Below are positions 34,791 through 49,500 of a stretch of DNA of 64,000 bases, piece by piece (within the stretch, counting starts at the first letter, position 1; each line of letters opens with the position of its first letter). The stretch comes from Hymenolepis diminuta (Eukaryota; Platyhelminthes; Cestoda; Cyclophyllidea; Hymenolepididae). The stretch lies in NCBI GenBank assembly GCA_900708905.1, contig CAADRB010000026.1, positions 1,446,639-1,510,638 on the forward strand, in the 5' to 3' direction. The notes under the pieces were generated by a model that was not told the origin of the DNA, did not search any database, and saw only the letters and a list, made by a program, of their open reading frames with translations. Position numbers and translations under genes: made by a program.

Positions 34791-35479
34791 GAGGTAAACC
34801 ACAAGACTACTGTATTTGTTAAAATAAAACGAATATGACGAAATGGGTATTTCATTGGTAAAGTTCTTCTAAGCTGAATGTGCTAACAAGCCGTAAATGC
34901 ACATAATGGATAATAATGAGACACCGAAATGTCGGTTTTGATGTTTAAAATTCCATAAACATGAATAAAGATTACAAATTCCGTTTAAAATGAATTAATA
35001 TATGATCAAAAGAGGCGAGGGTAAATCGATAAAAGCTTGTCTTTTATTTTATTAACGGTCTAGAAAAAGACTGTAACAGTAGGAATACAGAAAGAAAGAA
35101 CTTTGCATCTAAAATAAGTCTCGTTGAAGGACGAATAGATAGAAGGATGTAATTTTAGTGATGATAGGTTAAGGTTCTTTGATTATTAAGCGAATTTTTG
35201 TCCACGATATTCTGTGTTTATTGACCGGTTGTTTAATAATTACGGTCTTGCCACTTCAATTCATTTTTTTCTTGTAAGGCTGGGAAAGTTTTACGCTTCT
35301 CAGTTGGCCTTTATAGAAGCCACAGAAAGAGAAAAAGAAACTATTTATGCCTCAAACGACGGTTTCTATTCTTAAAATTAATTAGCCTACACAGGCTTGA
35401 ATGGATGATAAATGATTGGCTGCCTGGTTAGCCAATAATTGCATCTACGGCTTCTCCACAGATGGTCTGCATAATTAAG

Positions 35480-35590
35480 TTTGAGTGTGGGAATCCAATA
35501 ATCGATATCCAGTGCATGCGAGATGAAAATTGCGAGTTACTCTCGAGTGCAACGAAAATATTCTATCAGATTTCGTTGTAATGTAACGCA
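35480..35590 (+). repeat. Dispersed repeat family B, copy 2
   Basis: GTGTGGGAATCCAATAATCG, ATATCCAGTGCATGCGAGATG, cut here at its landmarks, then CGAGTGCAACGAAAATATTC are repeated in the same orientation at 51600-51710 and in reverse at 60550-60680. Confidence 0.55.
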
Positions 35591-37756
35591 GTAATTTAAT
35601 GTAATGGAGTTATATCTAGCGGGGCCACATAGATCGAATATTTGGAAGAAGTCCAGCCACTCATGGGTATCTATGTGCAAACACGCCAACACACAGTGGG
35701 ACCGCCCGTGGACACTATAGTAGAGATCTTATCGTCAGTCAATCACTTCTAATCGCCAGGTGTTGATAGATATCTGCTGGCTATAGCAGTATCCTAACGA
35801 CAGGCAGAATGATTTTACATAATATTATGCAGTTTACATTGACCTTAACACAGCACGGTTGATATTGCTAAATTTTTAACATAATCGAGATCAGCCACTC
35901 AAGTTTTCTACCTGATCATTAAGCTATGACCTCACGGACATGAACTCACTCAAGAACTAAGGTATTAATTTCTGAAATGTTAATTTTGGAACCATAACAG
36001 TGAGCAGTAAACCACACCAATTATGCAAGGGTTAGCAATCTGATGAATCCTAAAACTCAACTGAAGGAAAACCCTTTGATGCCCCGACCTTTTTCTCAAA
36101 CTCCTACTTAACTTTCTTTCCTTCTACTACTTCAGAGCTCACGTGCTTAGATATTTTTCAATGTTTAAAAATTGTAAATTTATTTTTGCTTTTCCTTGCA
36201 TAACAATGGAAATGGAAATTCTTGGAACTAGATTTTATCTTTCTAACCATAACGTATTTGTTAGCTATCACTTTTTAGAATCGCTTACTAAAAGGTACAT
36301 AAACAACAAATGCAACCAACATAAAATGCAGGTTTTTACATTTTATGACTTTAAAAGAAATCACAGAGTAAAAGCATATTTCTCAGAACATATTAATTCC
36401 ATCTTCGTCAACGCCGAAACACCAAAATGCAAATCCCAAAAGAATAGAATCTCAAAAGATATATTAAATTATGTGAACTATAAATAAAGGCGATAAACGC
36501 AATTTGGATCCGTAAGCAAATAATGGTCTTAATATCACTAGTTGATAAGCACATACTTCAAAAATATTTAGAGAAAAACTTAATAATTCTAATAGATTTC
36601 ATGAGTGTTTCAATTAAATTCAGTACCATGACGTCAAACTTCGTCTTAAAGTTTGATATTTGATTGTAGATAGAACATAAATTTGTATTTTTCCGCACCT
36701 TTCTCGTTTTATTAACTGCTCACAGCTAAATAATCTTCTATCCTCGTATAAGACGACCTCGTATAAGAGTTCCGTTATTTTAATCGTGTCACCGGTTAGT
36801 GTGAAAAACCCCTGTGTTGATTCACAATTTAATTGTTAATTAAGGTGTTTTTTTCACATCATTAAAACTCATTTGTGAACAATGTTCCAACGTATGTTCT
36901 ATACAACTTTGTTTAATTTAATTTGAAAATAAAGAGCGTGAAATGAGAAAAAATGGGTGTGAGAAAACAGTTTGACAAGATTTAGCCATAAACTAGTCCA
37001 ATACACATTTCCAACTGGGGCTGCACTTAGAAAACTCGCATTATTTTCGGTTTGCACAAACGATAAACCCCCAACATGGCATAGGAATCTGATTAAATGT
37101 CTATGCATTCTGCAATACTGTGGAGGACGGAATGAGAATTAATATCTTTCTATAAGTCAGAGTGTCATGATCCTCCAAATTTATACCTTCCTAAGCTTTC
37201 AACCAGGTCAGTTCTGTTTTTCAAAAATGATTATGGAAAAAGCGGCCAAATACCTGTTTTTATAAAACATGATGTGTGCGGAACATAAGTGAGGTGAATT
37301 AAACGGTGAACAATAAAATGGTTTTGTTTAACGCAATAACACTCAAGAGTGCATGAATGGGACTGTACGGTACAATCTGCATTTAATTTATTTAAAGCCA
37401 ATTAAGTTTGAAACTGATAAAGGAGGAATGGCATAATATTTTTGACTAACAAATAATTCATACAAGAATAAACCCCTGCATATAACGAGAATGCCTCCAG
37501 TCACTCGGATAGATATTGAAAATCTATCCAAACAACGCTTAGATATGATGCATCCAAGTGTGAGAAGGTTTATTGAATATCGACCAAGAATTTAAATATA
37601 TATGATTTCATACCCAATGGCTTCGACTTATGGTGCATAAAATGCTGCCAAGGCTGACGAAAGAAATTTCACGAGTGTTAAAACATTCTGGAAAGTGCGC
37701 ACTTGCTACCGATCCCAAACCGTATTCAACTCTGCATTTACTGTGACATCTAAAGC

Positions 37757-39213
37757 CGTGAAATAACAGTTATCCAATGCAACCATGTTGAGCCATCTGG
37801 ACATCTGAAGTAAAATCCAATTTGCTCTAAAAATAGATGCATCTCAAGTGCCTGTTCCACAACAGGTTGTCAGTGGCCAAATTCGACCATTATCCTTCTT
37901 CTTGAGGAAGCTAAAGTCCAGCGAGACAGGATGTAGCATATTTGGCAGAGGATTGCTAGCTATCTACTTAGCAGTCCAGCGCTTTCGAAATATCTTTGAC
38001 GGCAGCCTGTTCACCATCTTCACTCACCACAGATCACAAATCTATACTAATCCAGCTCCATAGACCATCATTCTGATAGGGGAATGTGTCACTTGGACTT
38101 TACCTTACAATTCACTAGTGATATCCGATTCATCGATGGCTGTAGTAACGTTATTTCCGATGCGATGTCCCCTATGGGACTAAACCGGATCGCTGCAATA
38201 CCCCCTTGACTTTCAGGAACTTTCTGTTAACCAACAATCCTATCCAGAATTTGCGGAAATCTTCACAAAACCTTCTTTATGCTGTGAATACCAACTTCTA
38301 ATTACTTCTGATACCAGATTCCATTGTGATGCTTCAACCGGCAAACCGAGACCCTTAGTCTCGCAATCGCACCGTCGAAAGATGTTCAATCACTTTCATG
38401 GATTATCGCCCCCAAGCATTCGTCGAACAACCAGGCTGATTACCCACCGTTTCATCATAAAAAAATTCGACATGACAGTCGTCTATGGGCTAAAAATTAT
38501 CTCACTTGTCAAGCAAGCAAGGTTCACAGACACACTCGAAGCCTACTCTCCTCGTTTCCTATGCCTGATGATCGTTTTCGGGATATCCATGTAGATATAG
38601 TAGGTCCCCTCCCTCCATCCAATTCTTTAAACACATCTTGACTTGTATTGGTCGTTTCACGCGTTGGTCTATTGCCGCTCTGCTATGTGATACTTCATCT
38701 GAATCTATGGCTAGTGGAATCTTGGATATCTACACTTGGTGACCCATCTACAGTTACAACGGTGAAATGATTCTCCAATAGAATGAGAAGGATAATATTG
38801 ATCTCCTTCGTATACTGCGGGTATAAAAGTTTACTTCAGATCTGTTCGCCCAATACCCACCCGTCTGAATGATAAACCAGCATAAATTTATAAGGATTTA
38901 TTAACCCAGCCCTTCGTGTCTGTTCAAGTAGATGCCGGAAGGAAACCTTTTCAACCACCTTATGGCAATCATTTCAAAGTCCTGGAAAGCAAATCCTAAT
39001 ACTTCATCCTCGATTGCAGAGGTTGAAGTCGGCCAACTTAGACCTCTCCGATATAAACTCTCATTCTGAACATTCCGATCCTCCTGCTGTGCCTGTATCC
39101 ACTGATAATGTACTCCCTTCCAAAACTTCTTCATGTAGAGGCCTCTTACCCGGTCAACGATCAGTATTCCTGCGGTGCAGTGTTAATTTTGCTCAATTAC
39201 TAAGCATTTTTAT
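37757..39213 (+). pseudogene. Decayed Ty3/Gypsy pol fragment (end of reverse transcriptase, RNase H, integrase)
   Basis: Pieces in shifting frames follow the gypsy order: NATMLSH and KIDAS (RNase H start, near 37770-37850), RPLSFFLRKL, GLLAIYLAVQRFRN, HLDFTLQFTSDIRFIDG, then HCDASTGKPRP and FNHFHGLSPPS (integrase zinc region, about 38320-38410), YLTCQASKVHRHT, FRDIHVDIVGPLPPSN, LTCIGRFTRWS, and RKPFQPPYG...HFKVLESKS near 38940-38990. Key residues are lost: the RNase H glutamate (RELLAIY is GLLAIY), the TDHK aspartate (now THHR), the second zinc-finger histidine (HGLSHP is HGLSPP) and one cysteine of TCQAC. Many stops and frameshifts occur. It is a dead, ancient copy; the LTRs were not found. 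Confidence 0.85.
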
Positions 39214-41284
39214 AGTATAAACTCTCCACATGATACCTCCTGTGTTCTCGCTACTTTGAACATAGTCCAACTAGTTTTGGGGAAATTGATAACGGAGGAC
39301 TCTACTAGAGGCTAGTTGCTTTTCTAAGAGGATTACTAAGGCTTAGCCAAAGGCTTATTTGTATAGTATCCGCTAAAACAAAATTTAACAATCACATGTA
39401 CCTAAAGAATGGAATATATTAAGGTTAATGAAACCTCAGCTGTAATTCGAGTTCGAATTCACCCTTTACAAAGCCGAAATCTTTTAGCTACTCTTTCTCC
39501 TCTCTGTTATTACTGAGCGATAGGCAGGCCGTTTGAAAAATAACTCCATATCAAGGTTTCCAGAGGTTTAAAGTCCAAGAACATTCTTGGTTATTTACGC
39601 ACAACAGAGTCCAAAAACTAGTTGCTTAACTGTAAAAACTATGATAGTTCATTACAGAGGTATGTGCTCAAGTCGGTGAAAACACCATTAGTAAAGACCT
39701 TCAGAATTCAAGCCCACAGGTCCTATTATGCAAATCCGTACGGTTTAAGAAACTACTAGTGAATGCTTAGATAGAATTCAGATTTCAATTTAAATCACAT
39801 GTTATGCTCATTATTCTCATCCATCATTTTTACAAATAAAAGATTAGTAATTAGATTACTTAACTTATAAAATAGGGAATTACTTTGCAATCATCACACA
39901 TATCTCTCTGCCATCTCATATAAGTGACGTAAACATTAACCTGCCATTTCCTTTGATCTAACGGATTAACTAGAGGACATATGAGCTCTTTAACATTTGG
40001 ACAAATTATTTTTGAATGAGAAATAAATGAACTAACTTTTTATAAACATAAAATAGAATTAGACCGTCAACCAATCGACCAATCGACTTTCAGCCCCAAA
40101 ATAAGCTAGTTGTTTCTTACGTTGACCGTAGCCTACAAATTTTGCCCTTCATATGCAGTTTAACTGGACGAAAAAACAGTAGATGAAGTTCGATATATTT
40201 TCGGAATTTGCGATTGTACAGATTGCTTTTCTGTGGTTTTATTTCACCTTACAGACAGCTAAAAGATCAGAAATAACCGTTTCGAAATATATTTATATTA
40301 CCAGAATAACAAGCAATAAATGGCCAGCTTACCGATATCGAAGATGTAGTATAGACAGAGGGCTTATTGAGACCAGAGTTTGGTCTATTTTTCATGTTAA
40401 ATATTACTAAAATAGAGTGCCATTTCTTGAATCTGAAAATGGAAATATAATCACTTCTGCGACAATCGATATCAGAATGAGTTACTTTGATCTGGCATTT
40501 TTTTATATTTTGTTTTAATTCACTACCTAATGTACTCAGACACTGTCAGTAACAGCAGACAGCATCTACAATAATCACAGGATCAATACCTAAGGCAATT
40601 TTATTTTTGGGGGTGCTTTCAAGCAATTTCCAACTTAACAATATAAACTTCCTCCATTTAGAAATATTAATTAAAAAAATATACCTGAGTGTATAGTATT
40701 TTAAATGTAACATTTAGGAATATTCTAGCTAAACACCAAATATTGGTATTGGAAGCGGTCAGCATCAAGGAAATAAACAGAACGTCTGAATTACACGAGG
40801 TGTTTCGTACAAGGATGTAAGAATGGTGCTACCACTACTACTTCCCAAGGGATTTTAAAAAGCATTACAAAGGATACTAAGTCACTGACACTGTATAACC
40901 AATAGAAACGCTGAATAACAATACTTTTACCCGTAAACTTAATCTATGGGTGAATGAAATAAAAAGACAATCGTGTGAATGATGAGAATGCTCAGTCGGG
41001 GATTTGATTCGCCTCAGAAGTATAATTGAAAATGTAGATCAAGGTTGTGTAAATAAAGGGTTTCGTTTTGTTCAAATTAATACAAAATAATAAAATTCTT
41101 CATCGTAGATGTCATGATAGGAGAAATACATTTATCTTAATGATTTTATGAAATGTAATAATCTCCCAAGGGATTGTTTTAAATAATTTACTGGGGTTAC
41201 TGTCACAATTATAATAATTTTAAATTTGATTTTATAAATATTGGTTGAATGAAATTAATCGGACAAAAACATTATTTTGAATAT

Positions 41285-41590
41285 TGTGAGTGGCCTGAGT
41301 AAAGGAGGCGACTATTAGGGATACAAGTGTCTGAATGTAGAAGTCGGGAAAGAAGAGGGAGCACGAGTATACCAGAAGTCTCACACAGCTACTTTCGTTG
41401 GTCGCTCATTTAGACTCCTCGATAGTATCCGCGGGACCTTGGACACTGGTTGACTCTCCCTCCCGGATAGGTACTCTTACAAGATAGAGCACAATTGGGT
41501 AATTAAGTAATACAGTCGTTCTGATTGGCTGATGAGATCATGAGCTCAGACCGTCCTGATTTATTATGGCAGCTCCTACACAGGCTACTT
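41285..41590 (+). repeat. Dispersed repeat family C, copy 2
   Basis: Aligns with 10860-11200 in the same orientation: GATACAAGTGTCTGAATGTA, CCAGAAGTCTCACACAGCTA, TTTCGTTGGTCGCTCATTTA, GATAGTATCCGCGGGACCTT, AATACAGTCGTTCTGATTGG and CTCAGACCGTCCTGATTTAT. This copy keeps more CpG and may be closer to the ancestral sequence. Confidence 0.65.
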
Positions 41591-43518
41591 ATAAAAGCAA
41601 TACTGAGCAAAAATTTAATTACTGAAATCATTTGATTTCACCCAGAGTGAACACAACTGACAGAGTTATATTATTTTAAATTTTTGGCTTTTACATCTCT
41701 GCTGTGCTAAGACTGTAAGCTACTATCATTTAAGAACATTTTACCTTCTCACATACTGGAAGAAAAGGCCAACTGAAGTGGCAAGATCGACCATCAAGAT
41801 TAAAATACTAGCCAATAACCACTGGAAGACATGGACAAAATTTGACTCAGTAATCCAGGGAACGAATAATAAAATTTGAAGTATGGAATGTGAACTTCTC
41901 ATTTAGTAAATATTTTACAACCCGATTCAAAAAAATCAAATGGATTAAGATTCTGATATCTTGACATTCCTCTCAGCATCTTTTAATCCCCACTTCTTCA
42001 CATTTTTATTGAACTTTCTGTAAACTGACTTAAAAATTATAAAAATTTTTGTATTAGTGTGGGTAAAACAATATTTATTATAAGTCTATGATTCCGTTGA
42101 TTTTTTCATCTACTTTACCGCTTCCATTCTACAAGTTAAAATGTTTTATGTTTTAAACAATGTTAGTTACTATTAGACAACAACGTCGGTTTCTTTATTT
42201 TAAAAGTAGTGGAAAATTGATAACAGTTTCATAAGCCAAATTAAATTAACCTCTTATGTATTCCCGGGGAAGTTTAGAGAAGAAGTGCACTGCTCTCGTA
42301 ACCCGTTTCAGGGTTGATCAAAGCCCATTGATAATGTGGTGGACTTGAGCTACTATAGCGTCACTATGCATCATTACGGATCAATTCGGCAAAATAAAAT
42401 GATATTTTTTAGTTAGTATAAATTATGGGTCAGTACTTTGTCCATATCTTGTGACCTGTGTTATGTATTAAGTTCCTTTAATGCAGAAGGAGATTAAACA
42501 TCCATTGATGCATTGATAGAATTAGGGGAGGATAGATTTTTCGCATTCATTCAAATCTTACGGCAATAAAATCTAATCCACCACAGAATTTATTAAAATT
42601 AAACTGACAGGAGCTAACATGATGAATACAGAACAGGAGCAAATACTGCTCAAAGCTGCCAATCACCATCGTCAGCATTTTACAATTTTCAGTAGTCATT
42701 TTTTAATGTATTATTAGCCACTTATTGACGTGTTTAAACCTTCTTTTGACAAATAAGGAATGGGTTCTCGGATTCCTCAGTCTTCATTAAAAGTTGTCTT
42801 CCTTTTCACATCCTGGCGCATTGAAAAGTCATTAGGCCAACAGTTATAAGTGATGACAGCTCACTAGATAATAATAGAAATACTCAGACAAAGAGAAACT
42901 TGAAAAAATGGTTTCAACTTACACTTCTTAATTGTGCACTTGGAGGCAATTTCAGAGTTTTCCTGAAAGAAACAGCTCCCCATCGAATCAGCATCCCGTC
43001 AGCTTTTCAAGTTTTCACTCTGAGATTTGCAAGTGAGATATCGCTTTTGCAGAAAGTCCTAATTTAACCTCTAGATTTTGTGAAAATCAGTCAACCTGTT
43101 GGCCAGAATTTTTCAATTTGGGTGACTCCTTGTGCTTGAATTGGGAGATTTCAGATTAGAATATTTTTATTTTTAAAGATCTATTTTGGCTGCAAATAAG
43201 AAAATTCAGAATGGCATAGGGAATGCCCGCGTGAATCTGGATAGTAATTCATAGAAAGTGACAATTATGTTCCATACAATTCAGTCTAGCTTTCTTATCC
43301 AGCTTATTGGCATCTGAATGGATTATCTCAGTAACTAAAATTTGTTATTAATATATCCGATGTTTGCATACTATCACAGCCAATTAAATAATAACGAGTC
43401 CAAATTCATTGTTTCTATGAGCTTTTAAGTCGTCATTACATTTGTCTCAAAATTGCCAAAAAGGAGGACATTAGATAAACACAAGTTGTGATATGGATAG
43501 ATGTCCCTTTCAATCGAA

Positions 43519-43542
43519 GACAGACAGACAGACTCTCTCTCT
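43519..43542 (+). repeat. (GACA)n followed by (CT)n microsatellite
   Basis: Three GACA units pass directly into a CT run. Confidence 0.75.
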
Positions 43543-46500
43543 CGTGGAGGGTTTAATAAATAGCCTCCTGGGAGAAAACAGTATGTCAAGCATGCCTAAT
43601 TAATTTTAGTTGTAGTAATATAACCCCAGCTAACAGTCCCAAAATATTCGCAAAAATAACAGTAGGGGAAAAGAGAAAGACAACTTTTGAGAATCTAACA
43701 CCATAAATCAATTCGCGCAAAATGTAATACACAATGTTGTTCATTATTTTGAATAAGCAATTCAGTAATAGAATGTCATTCTCACTATAAAATGGAAGAA
43801 AAAGATAAAAGCAAATGTTATTTTCGTCAAGAAAAAATTTTTACCTATCTTCATGCGTTCATTTTCTCCTTGAGAAGAATTTTGTAATTGAAAGCCTACT
43901 CTTGGTTACGTGGCGGATTGGAGATCTCAGCCGGTAGACTTTCCTATACTAGGGGTGTCACGCAGAAATGAAATGATAATATGTTCCAATTTATCAATCA
44001 ATATATGTGGAAGTATACCTTGACCGCAATGGTTGCAATCCCCTCTGAGTCCTACTAAGCACAGCTAACAACTAAAATCACAAAGAAATTTAAACAGGTA
44101 GGGAAAAATGTGCTTATGCTACTGAAGAGCGCTTACAACTAAAGTTAAGTAACTTACAAAAATTTTCCGTATTTACATTAAAAAAGAAAAGATTGTTTTT
44201 TAGAAAATTAGTGTCAAGTTAAAACGCGCTGACGGGCACATCATGAAAGTGTGACTGGTTTCTTGCGCCTTTTTGCCTAATCCATCTGAAACATTCTCCT
44301 TTTGATCTCAAATAAATAAAGATCTTTTCGTAGCTTAGTAATATCTGTTATGGAGGAAGTGCATTCTTCTATCCCCTCAATATGTGACGTCGCAACAATC
44401 ATCGTTTAGATTTGAGTTTCGGAATCACACTGTCTCTATCTTTCGCTGATTCTTCCTCCTCCCTATGAATAAGTTTATTCGACTCTCTGTGACCGGATCT
44501 CTAAATAAATAAGTGTTATATTAAACGAACAAAACAGAATTTTTTGCTTTCGATACGATGGCAGAATGTTTTCAGTTTGAGCACATTTAAAAGAAAGATA
44601 TGTATGCAGCAGTTTAATCATAATTACTTCCGGCAAAACGGATGCATCCTCAATAACGATGTAAAATATTGCGAACTTGGCAACCTATTTTATCCCCCAA
44701 GGTCGAGTAAAGGATCTGAAATTTTAGTAGTAATTAATTAGATTAAGAGACTTAATGTATAAATCTAACGAATGTTCTCATATTATCTTGTCTTTCAAAT
44801 TTTGGAGGGGAAAGATTGGAAAGGATTTCAATTTCGAAATTCGACAAAGCCAACACTAACCAGAAAGAACGCCAACGTCGCTTCTCTTGATTTAGAAATA
44901 TACACGACTATTAAGAGTTCAATCCTCTTAGTAGTAGTCAAGCTTAAATGCTTTTGTTATCTCCATACGTGCACTGATACGAAAAGATAGACTGAAGTGG
45001 ATCTTTAAATATTTATATTGCTAATATGGAGGCATCTGAACGCGGGATGAATAAAGGAAGGTGCTTAATAGAATTAGAAAATAAAGCAGGGCATCAGGAA
45101 ATAATCATCGCATTATCCTCATTTTACTTGATATTTCTGGGCAGATCCCCTAGACTTCAGAATGGTTTCATGCCCGCGATGTACAGAACTGATTGCTGGG
45201 ATGGTTAAATTGAGCGGTTCACCACCATGAAACACTTTAGCTAACGTTAGAAGAAACAGAATATAGTCATTTTTTCATCACTACACTACACTGTGTTTGA
45301 ATGTATGTAAGATCTAATTTGTTCACATTTGTTTATATCCTCAATATACACACAAATCTACATCTCAATATGAACTTCGTTGTCCTCGTGTCTCTTTTAT
45401 GATCTATAAGCCTGATATCCCATTTTCCAGATAGGGAAGAAAGGGTGAGGAGAGAAGACACACACGTCAACTAGGCAAAAAGCGAACTTTTAATTCTGAC
45501 TTTAAAATATATTAACGGCCAATGATATGGAATTCAATAATTGAGTCCCAAACCGCTTATTTACGAATTGATTATCAGAAAAAAACTTATGCATCAATTT
45601 TTAAAACTTAAATTACAGTATAAAAATAAATCTTCCATGAACCTGGAAGTCGAATGATGAAGATTAAACCTTAGAGCATCACAAATTTTATCATACCCAC
45701 TTCAAACATATGCACAAGTCAATGCTGGTGAATTCAAAAATGTAAGAGTCGTGATGTTCTTACTCTTCACCTATTTATTATTGACCTCATCCCCTGTTTC
45801 ATTTCTTATTGAACTCGCTTGCTGTTAAATCCATTCTGATGCTATCCCGTGGTTAAAACTTGTAAAAGTTTTTCACTGTTCCAAAGGGAATAGCAAGAAT
45901 AACAGTGACATTGAGGCTTTAAAATATGGATTTAATTTTCAGCTAGCTTGTAGAATCATTTGTTTGGCTTCATCAGGAACAGTGTCAGATGATACAACCG
46001 GATATAAATTGACGAATTGAACAAATATTTGATCTGAGAGAATGTCTCTTCTTTTAGTACAAACAGATGGTGGGATCATCTATTTATAGCTGTCGACATA
46101 TATCGCCATAATCCTATAAACCCAAAACTATAATAACGCAAATTTTAAAAGATTCGTAAATGAAAGGGATATTTCCCTCTTTTACGTTTTTCTTTTAAGT
46201 AACTAACTTGCTTTCCTTATAACGCTATTTGCTTTCCATCTGCGTTACTCAGAAGGTTGAAAACGAAATGTGATGAAATATTTATAACTTTATTTGAGGC
46301 TAACAGGTCTAAATTTTTTGTTTATATGAACTTACAACCAAAAGAAGAGTTTATTATGTCACGCAAGCGGATCACACTCAAGGTGAAATAAACATAATTA
46401 TATTCTTAATTGCTTCCAATTTAACAAGAACACGGTATTATTATAGCAGATGCTGACAGGTACTAGACTCCAAGTGGGAGAAATCAAAATAGAAGTTTCT

Positions 46501-49500
46501 CAAATAAGTTTAATTTCTTGAAAATAAATGGTGAATTATAAATGCAATTCTAAATAGAGAGAAGAATAAGGCTTACAAAACGGCACGAAATAATACCGGA
46601 AAAGAATGAAGCTTAGGCAGGAAGTAAGAATCAAAACGTGGACACTGGACGAAACATTGGTTGAAAATCGCTCGCCTTTTGATTACCTTTCATAAAATTT
46701 CTATCATTTTACCCACCAAATTTGTCCCAATTTCCAATTAATGGTATTCAACTAATGATATATTCTGCTTTGCTTAAAAAGCTATCGCCCGTCTGAATTC
46801 GCTTACCGATTTGCATCCGCAACTGATGGGTGCCGCTCTTTATCTTCTCTTTCATAGGTTCTTCTGCAATAGCTACCCACTTTCAATCGTACTTCTGTGT
46901 TTCACATCGCCATTAGCCCATAATAATCACTGTGTTTTTCTCTCTCAGTTGTAGAAGTTCTTTTAAGAGGAATTTTAATTTGGCTTAACTGCTACTACCC
47001 CCTCTCTTAAATGGAGAGGTCTCGGCAACAAAAGGATTAGCTAGACAATGCATCATTTCTTCCTTTGTATCTCAATTTATGGCTTTTCAGTAAGATTGTC
47101 AGTAAAACGACTATTTATATCACTGCGAAAAAATTACAATTGTTCATTATAGAAAAACCGTATGAAACAAGAGGAAGTAAAACTCCACTTGATTTTGGAA
47201 TTCAAGGTATACACCTTTTATCTAACGGTTAGTTTAAATTTTATGATGCGACTATTAGGTTCCTAAACGAGTTTACGTTGGTGATTTCCAAAGCATACTG
47301 ATTAGCTAATTAGTTTTGATGGTTCATCATAAAAATGTCAATGAATTTTTGTTCGAATGGCCAAGATGCCACCAAGTATCTTGTTATGGCAAGATGATAA
47401 AGACGAACAAGGTTTCAACGTAGTCAACACATTACTACACGCTGTTCCTTGTGCTATAAAAGAATATATGTTCCAGCTGTTCGATCAAAATGCTAATGTG
47501 TCTAGTGGATGGTTAGTAGATTAAGATATACAAAAAATGAAATGCCACGGAGCCTACCGAGACTATTTGCAACCATTTTCTAAAATACCATCAAATAAGA
47601 ATCATAATCCATGCTAATTTTTACACCTCATCCCTATGATTAATCAGCCTGACTATATTAATTTTCGGACAATTTCTGTCATTTATTTCCTCATAATTAT
47701 TAGAAAGTATATTTATAAAAAATATGACGTGTAAAATATAAAAACGGGAATCAAATTTAAAAAATTAAAAAAATAAATAAACTTAATTGTATATTTTCAT
47801 CATGTATGCGGAGATTCAAACGAGATTTCAAGGTGAAATCATCCATCATGACCATGAAACCCTCTATCTGTATTGTTGCATTTCACTATTTAATGCCTCA
47901 GAAAATGTGGAATCGATTTCGATAACGTCCTCGGAAATTCATTAATTTCATTGAGTGTGCCGCTCGATTCAGTGACAAATATCGATCGGTTACAGTTACA
48001 ATTAACTCAGACCCAATATAATTCGTAGAAAAAAATTAGGAGAACTTTACCTCCAGGATACTTTATTAATTTAACGAGGAATAAGGTCTTCCCAAGTCGT
48101 TGATGCTTGGAGGTCAGCCTGCCACCTGATCAATGATCAACCGTCTTAATATCAAAAGTAGCGCGCGACTTATCCTTATGACTGATAGATAACTAGAAGA
48201 CCATCCCCGAAATGCAAATTGCTCAGTCCAAGGCGAAGCAGACACTCTTCTGCCTTGAGCTGTCATGATCCACATCTAACTTGAACCAATAGGCATTCTA
48301 GTTGCGACTTAATGGATCAAGTACGGAATTCCACCCATAATGTCTCTCATAAATTTCCATCCGAACGTAATGATTCCGATCTAGAGTAAAAGTATACATC
48401 CGGTTCGAACATAAAAATTTCTAACGGTTGTATATTTTGAAGATAAACACATGAAGGTCACTAATGTTTATAGCTTTGGCCACGAGTTTAGTAAATGAGA
48501 GGTCTACTTTTGATTCCTGTGATATATCCGCCTACTTATCATGCGTGCAATTATTCTTCGAGATAAATAATAAATTCAAATGAGTTTCTTAGTGGAAACA
48601 ATAGCAGCACTGCCAAAACAATCTCAAGGGTAGAAACTAGATAGTTTATAGCTATGGTTAATATACGATAGACTCCATATTCTACAGTCAAATTTGGCTC
48701 TCATTTTTACAAACTATACTTGGATTTATCGTCCATCTGTCAACCTGTTTTTTTATTAGAGGAATTATTCGCGTGTATGTAATCACAGGCGGTTTCTTTG
48801 AACTAAGTACTATCAGAACGCCGCAAATCGCACGTTGCCGAAGGTGGCCAGATAAAAACATATTATTGCATTTAATCCTTTCAATTCAAACTCTGCGTTT
48901 ATTTAGCAATTTTATGATTAATTGATTTCATTGCTATTCATTTCAGAACTTATTATATGGTTACTAATTCAGAAAGTTCATTTATTGCGTAATTTAAAGA
49001 ATGAACCCGAACAGGGCTAAAAGAATTAGTGCGAATTTGGATGACTGGGGTCAGGAAAACGATTTGTCATTAATGAGAGCTGGCCTATTACATTGCTTAC
49101 TGGGGGCTTTCAATGAACGATTAATCAAATGCAAGATTATCTGCATATTAGCTAAGTCCTGCTATGTTGTCGCCTTTCAGGAATGAATGGGCGAACCGTC
49201 CTCCGATTGGTGATGACGGATTGCTAATTGGCCTTAAGCAATGTCTGAGCCTTACATAATTTTATCCCAGTGGATGAAATGAAGTATGAGATATTATTAG
49301 ACGCAAGCTAAGAAAGGGAGCTTTGAGGATTTAAAAATATTTTCCTTTTTGTCAACGCATGAAAAGAGTCTTATTCTTTAATATTTTTCACAATTCTAAG
49401 TACTTAAATGTTAAATCCCTCTACATTTAAGAATTCTCGAAGATAGCTAAGTATTTTTGTCTTAGGATCACCGAATGTGATGGTTTGATCATAATCATTG

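Larger units (their letters stand above)
30619..37756. other. CPSF73 3' UTR and long intergenic region
   Basis: About 7.1 kb. An ATTAAA at 30777-30782 is a possible CPSF73 polyadenylation signal. The segment 31595-32010 is distinctly G+C- and CpG-rich. Repeat copies lie at 32965-33125, 34553-34790 and 35480-35590. An AT-rich open frame of 114 codons at 36143-36487 resembles nothing I know and has the composition of chance frames. No gene was recognised. Confidence 0.5.

Noticed and set aside
35785..35800. CTATAGCAGTATC resembling the outer edge of the LTR at 488-504
   Set aside because: About 13 bases with one mismatch and no further LTR similarity; likely chance.
36143..36487. 114-codon frame in intergenic DNA
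   Set aside because: Composition is Lys/Asn/Phe/Ile-rich as expected by chance from AT-rich DNA; no motif, no homologue recognised, no splice or UTR support.
43368..43390. TATCACAGCC word resembling a miR-2 family seed
   Set aside because: The bases after the seed do not follow the family and no complementary arm forming a precursor hairpin is evident nearby.
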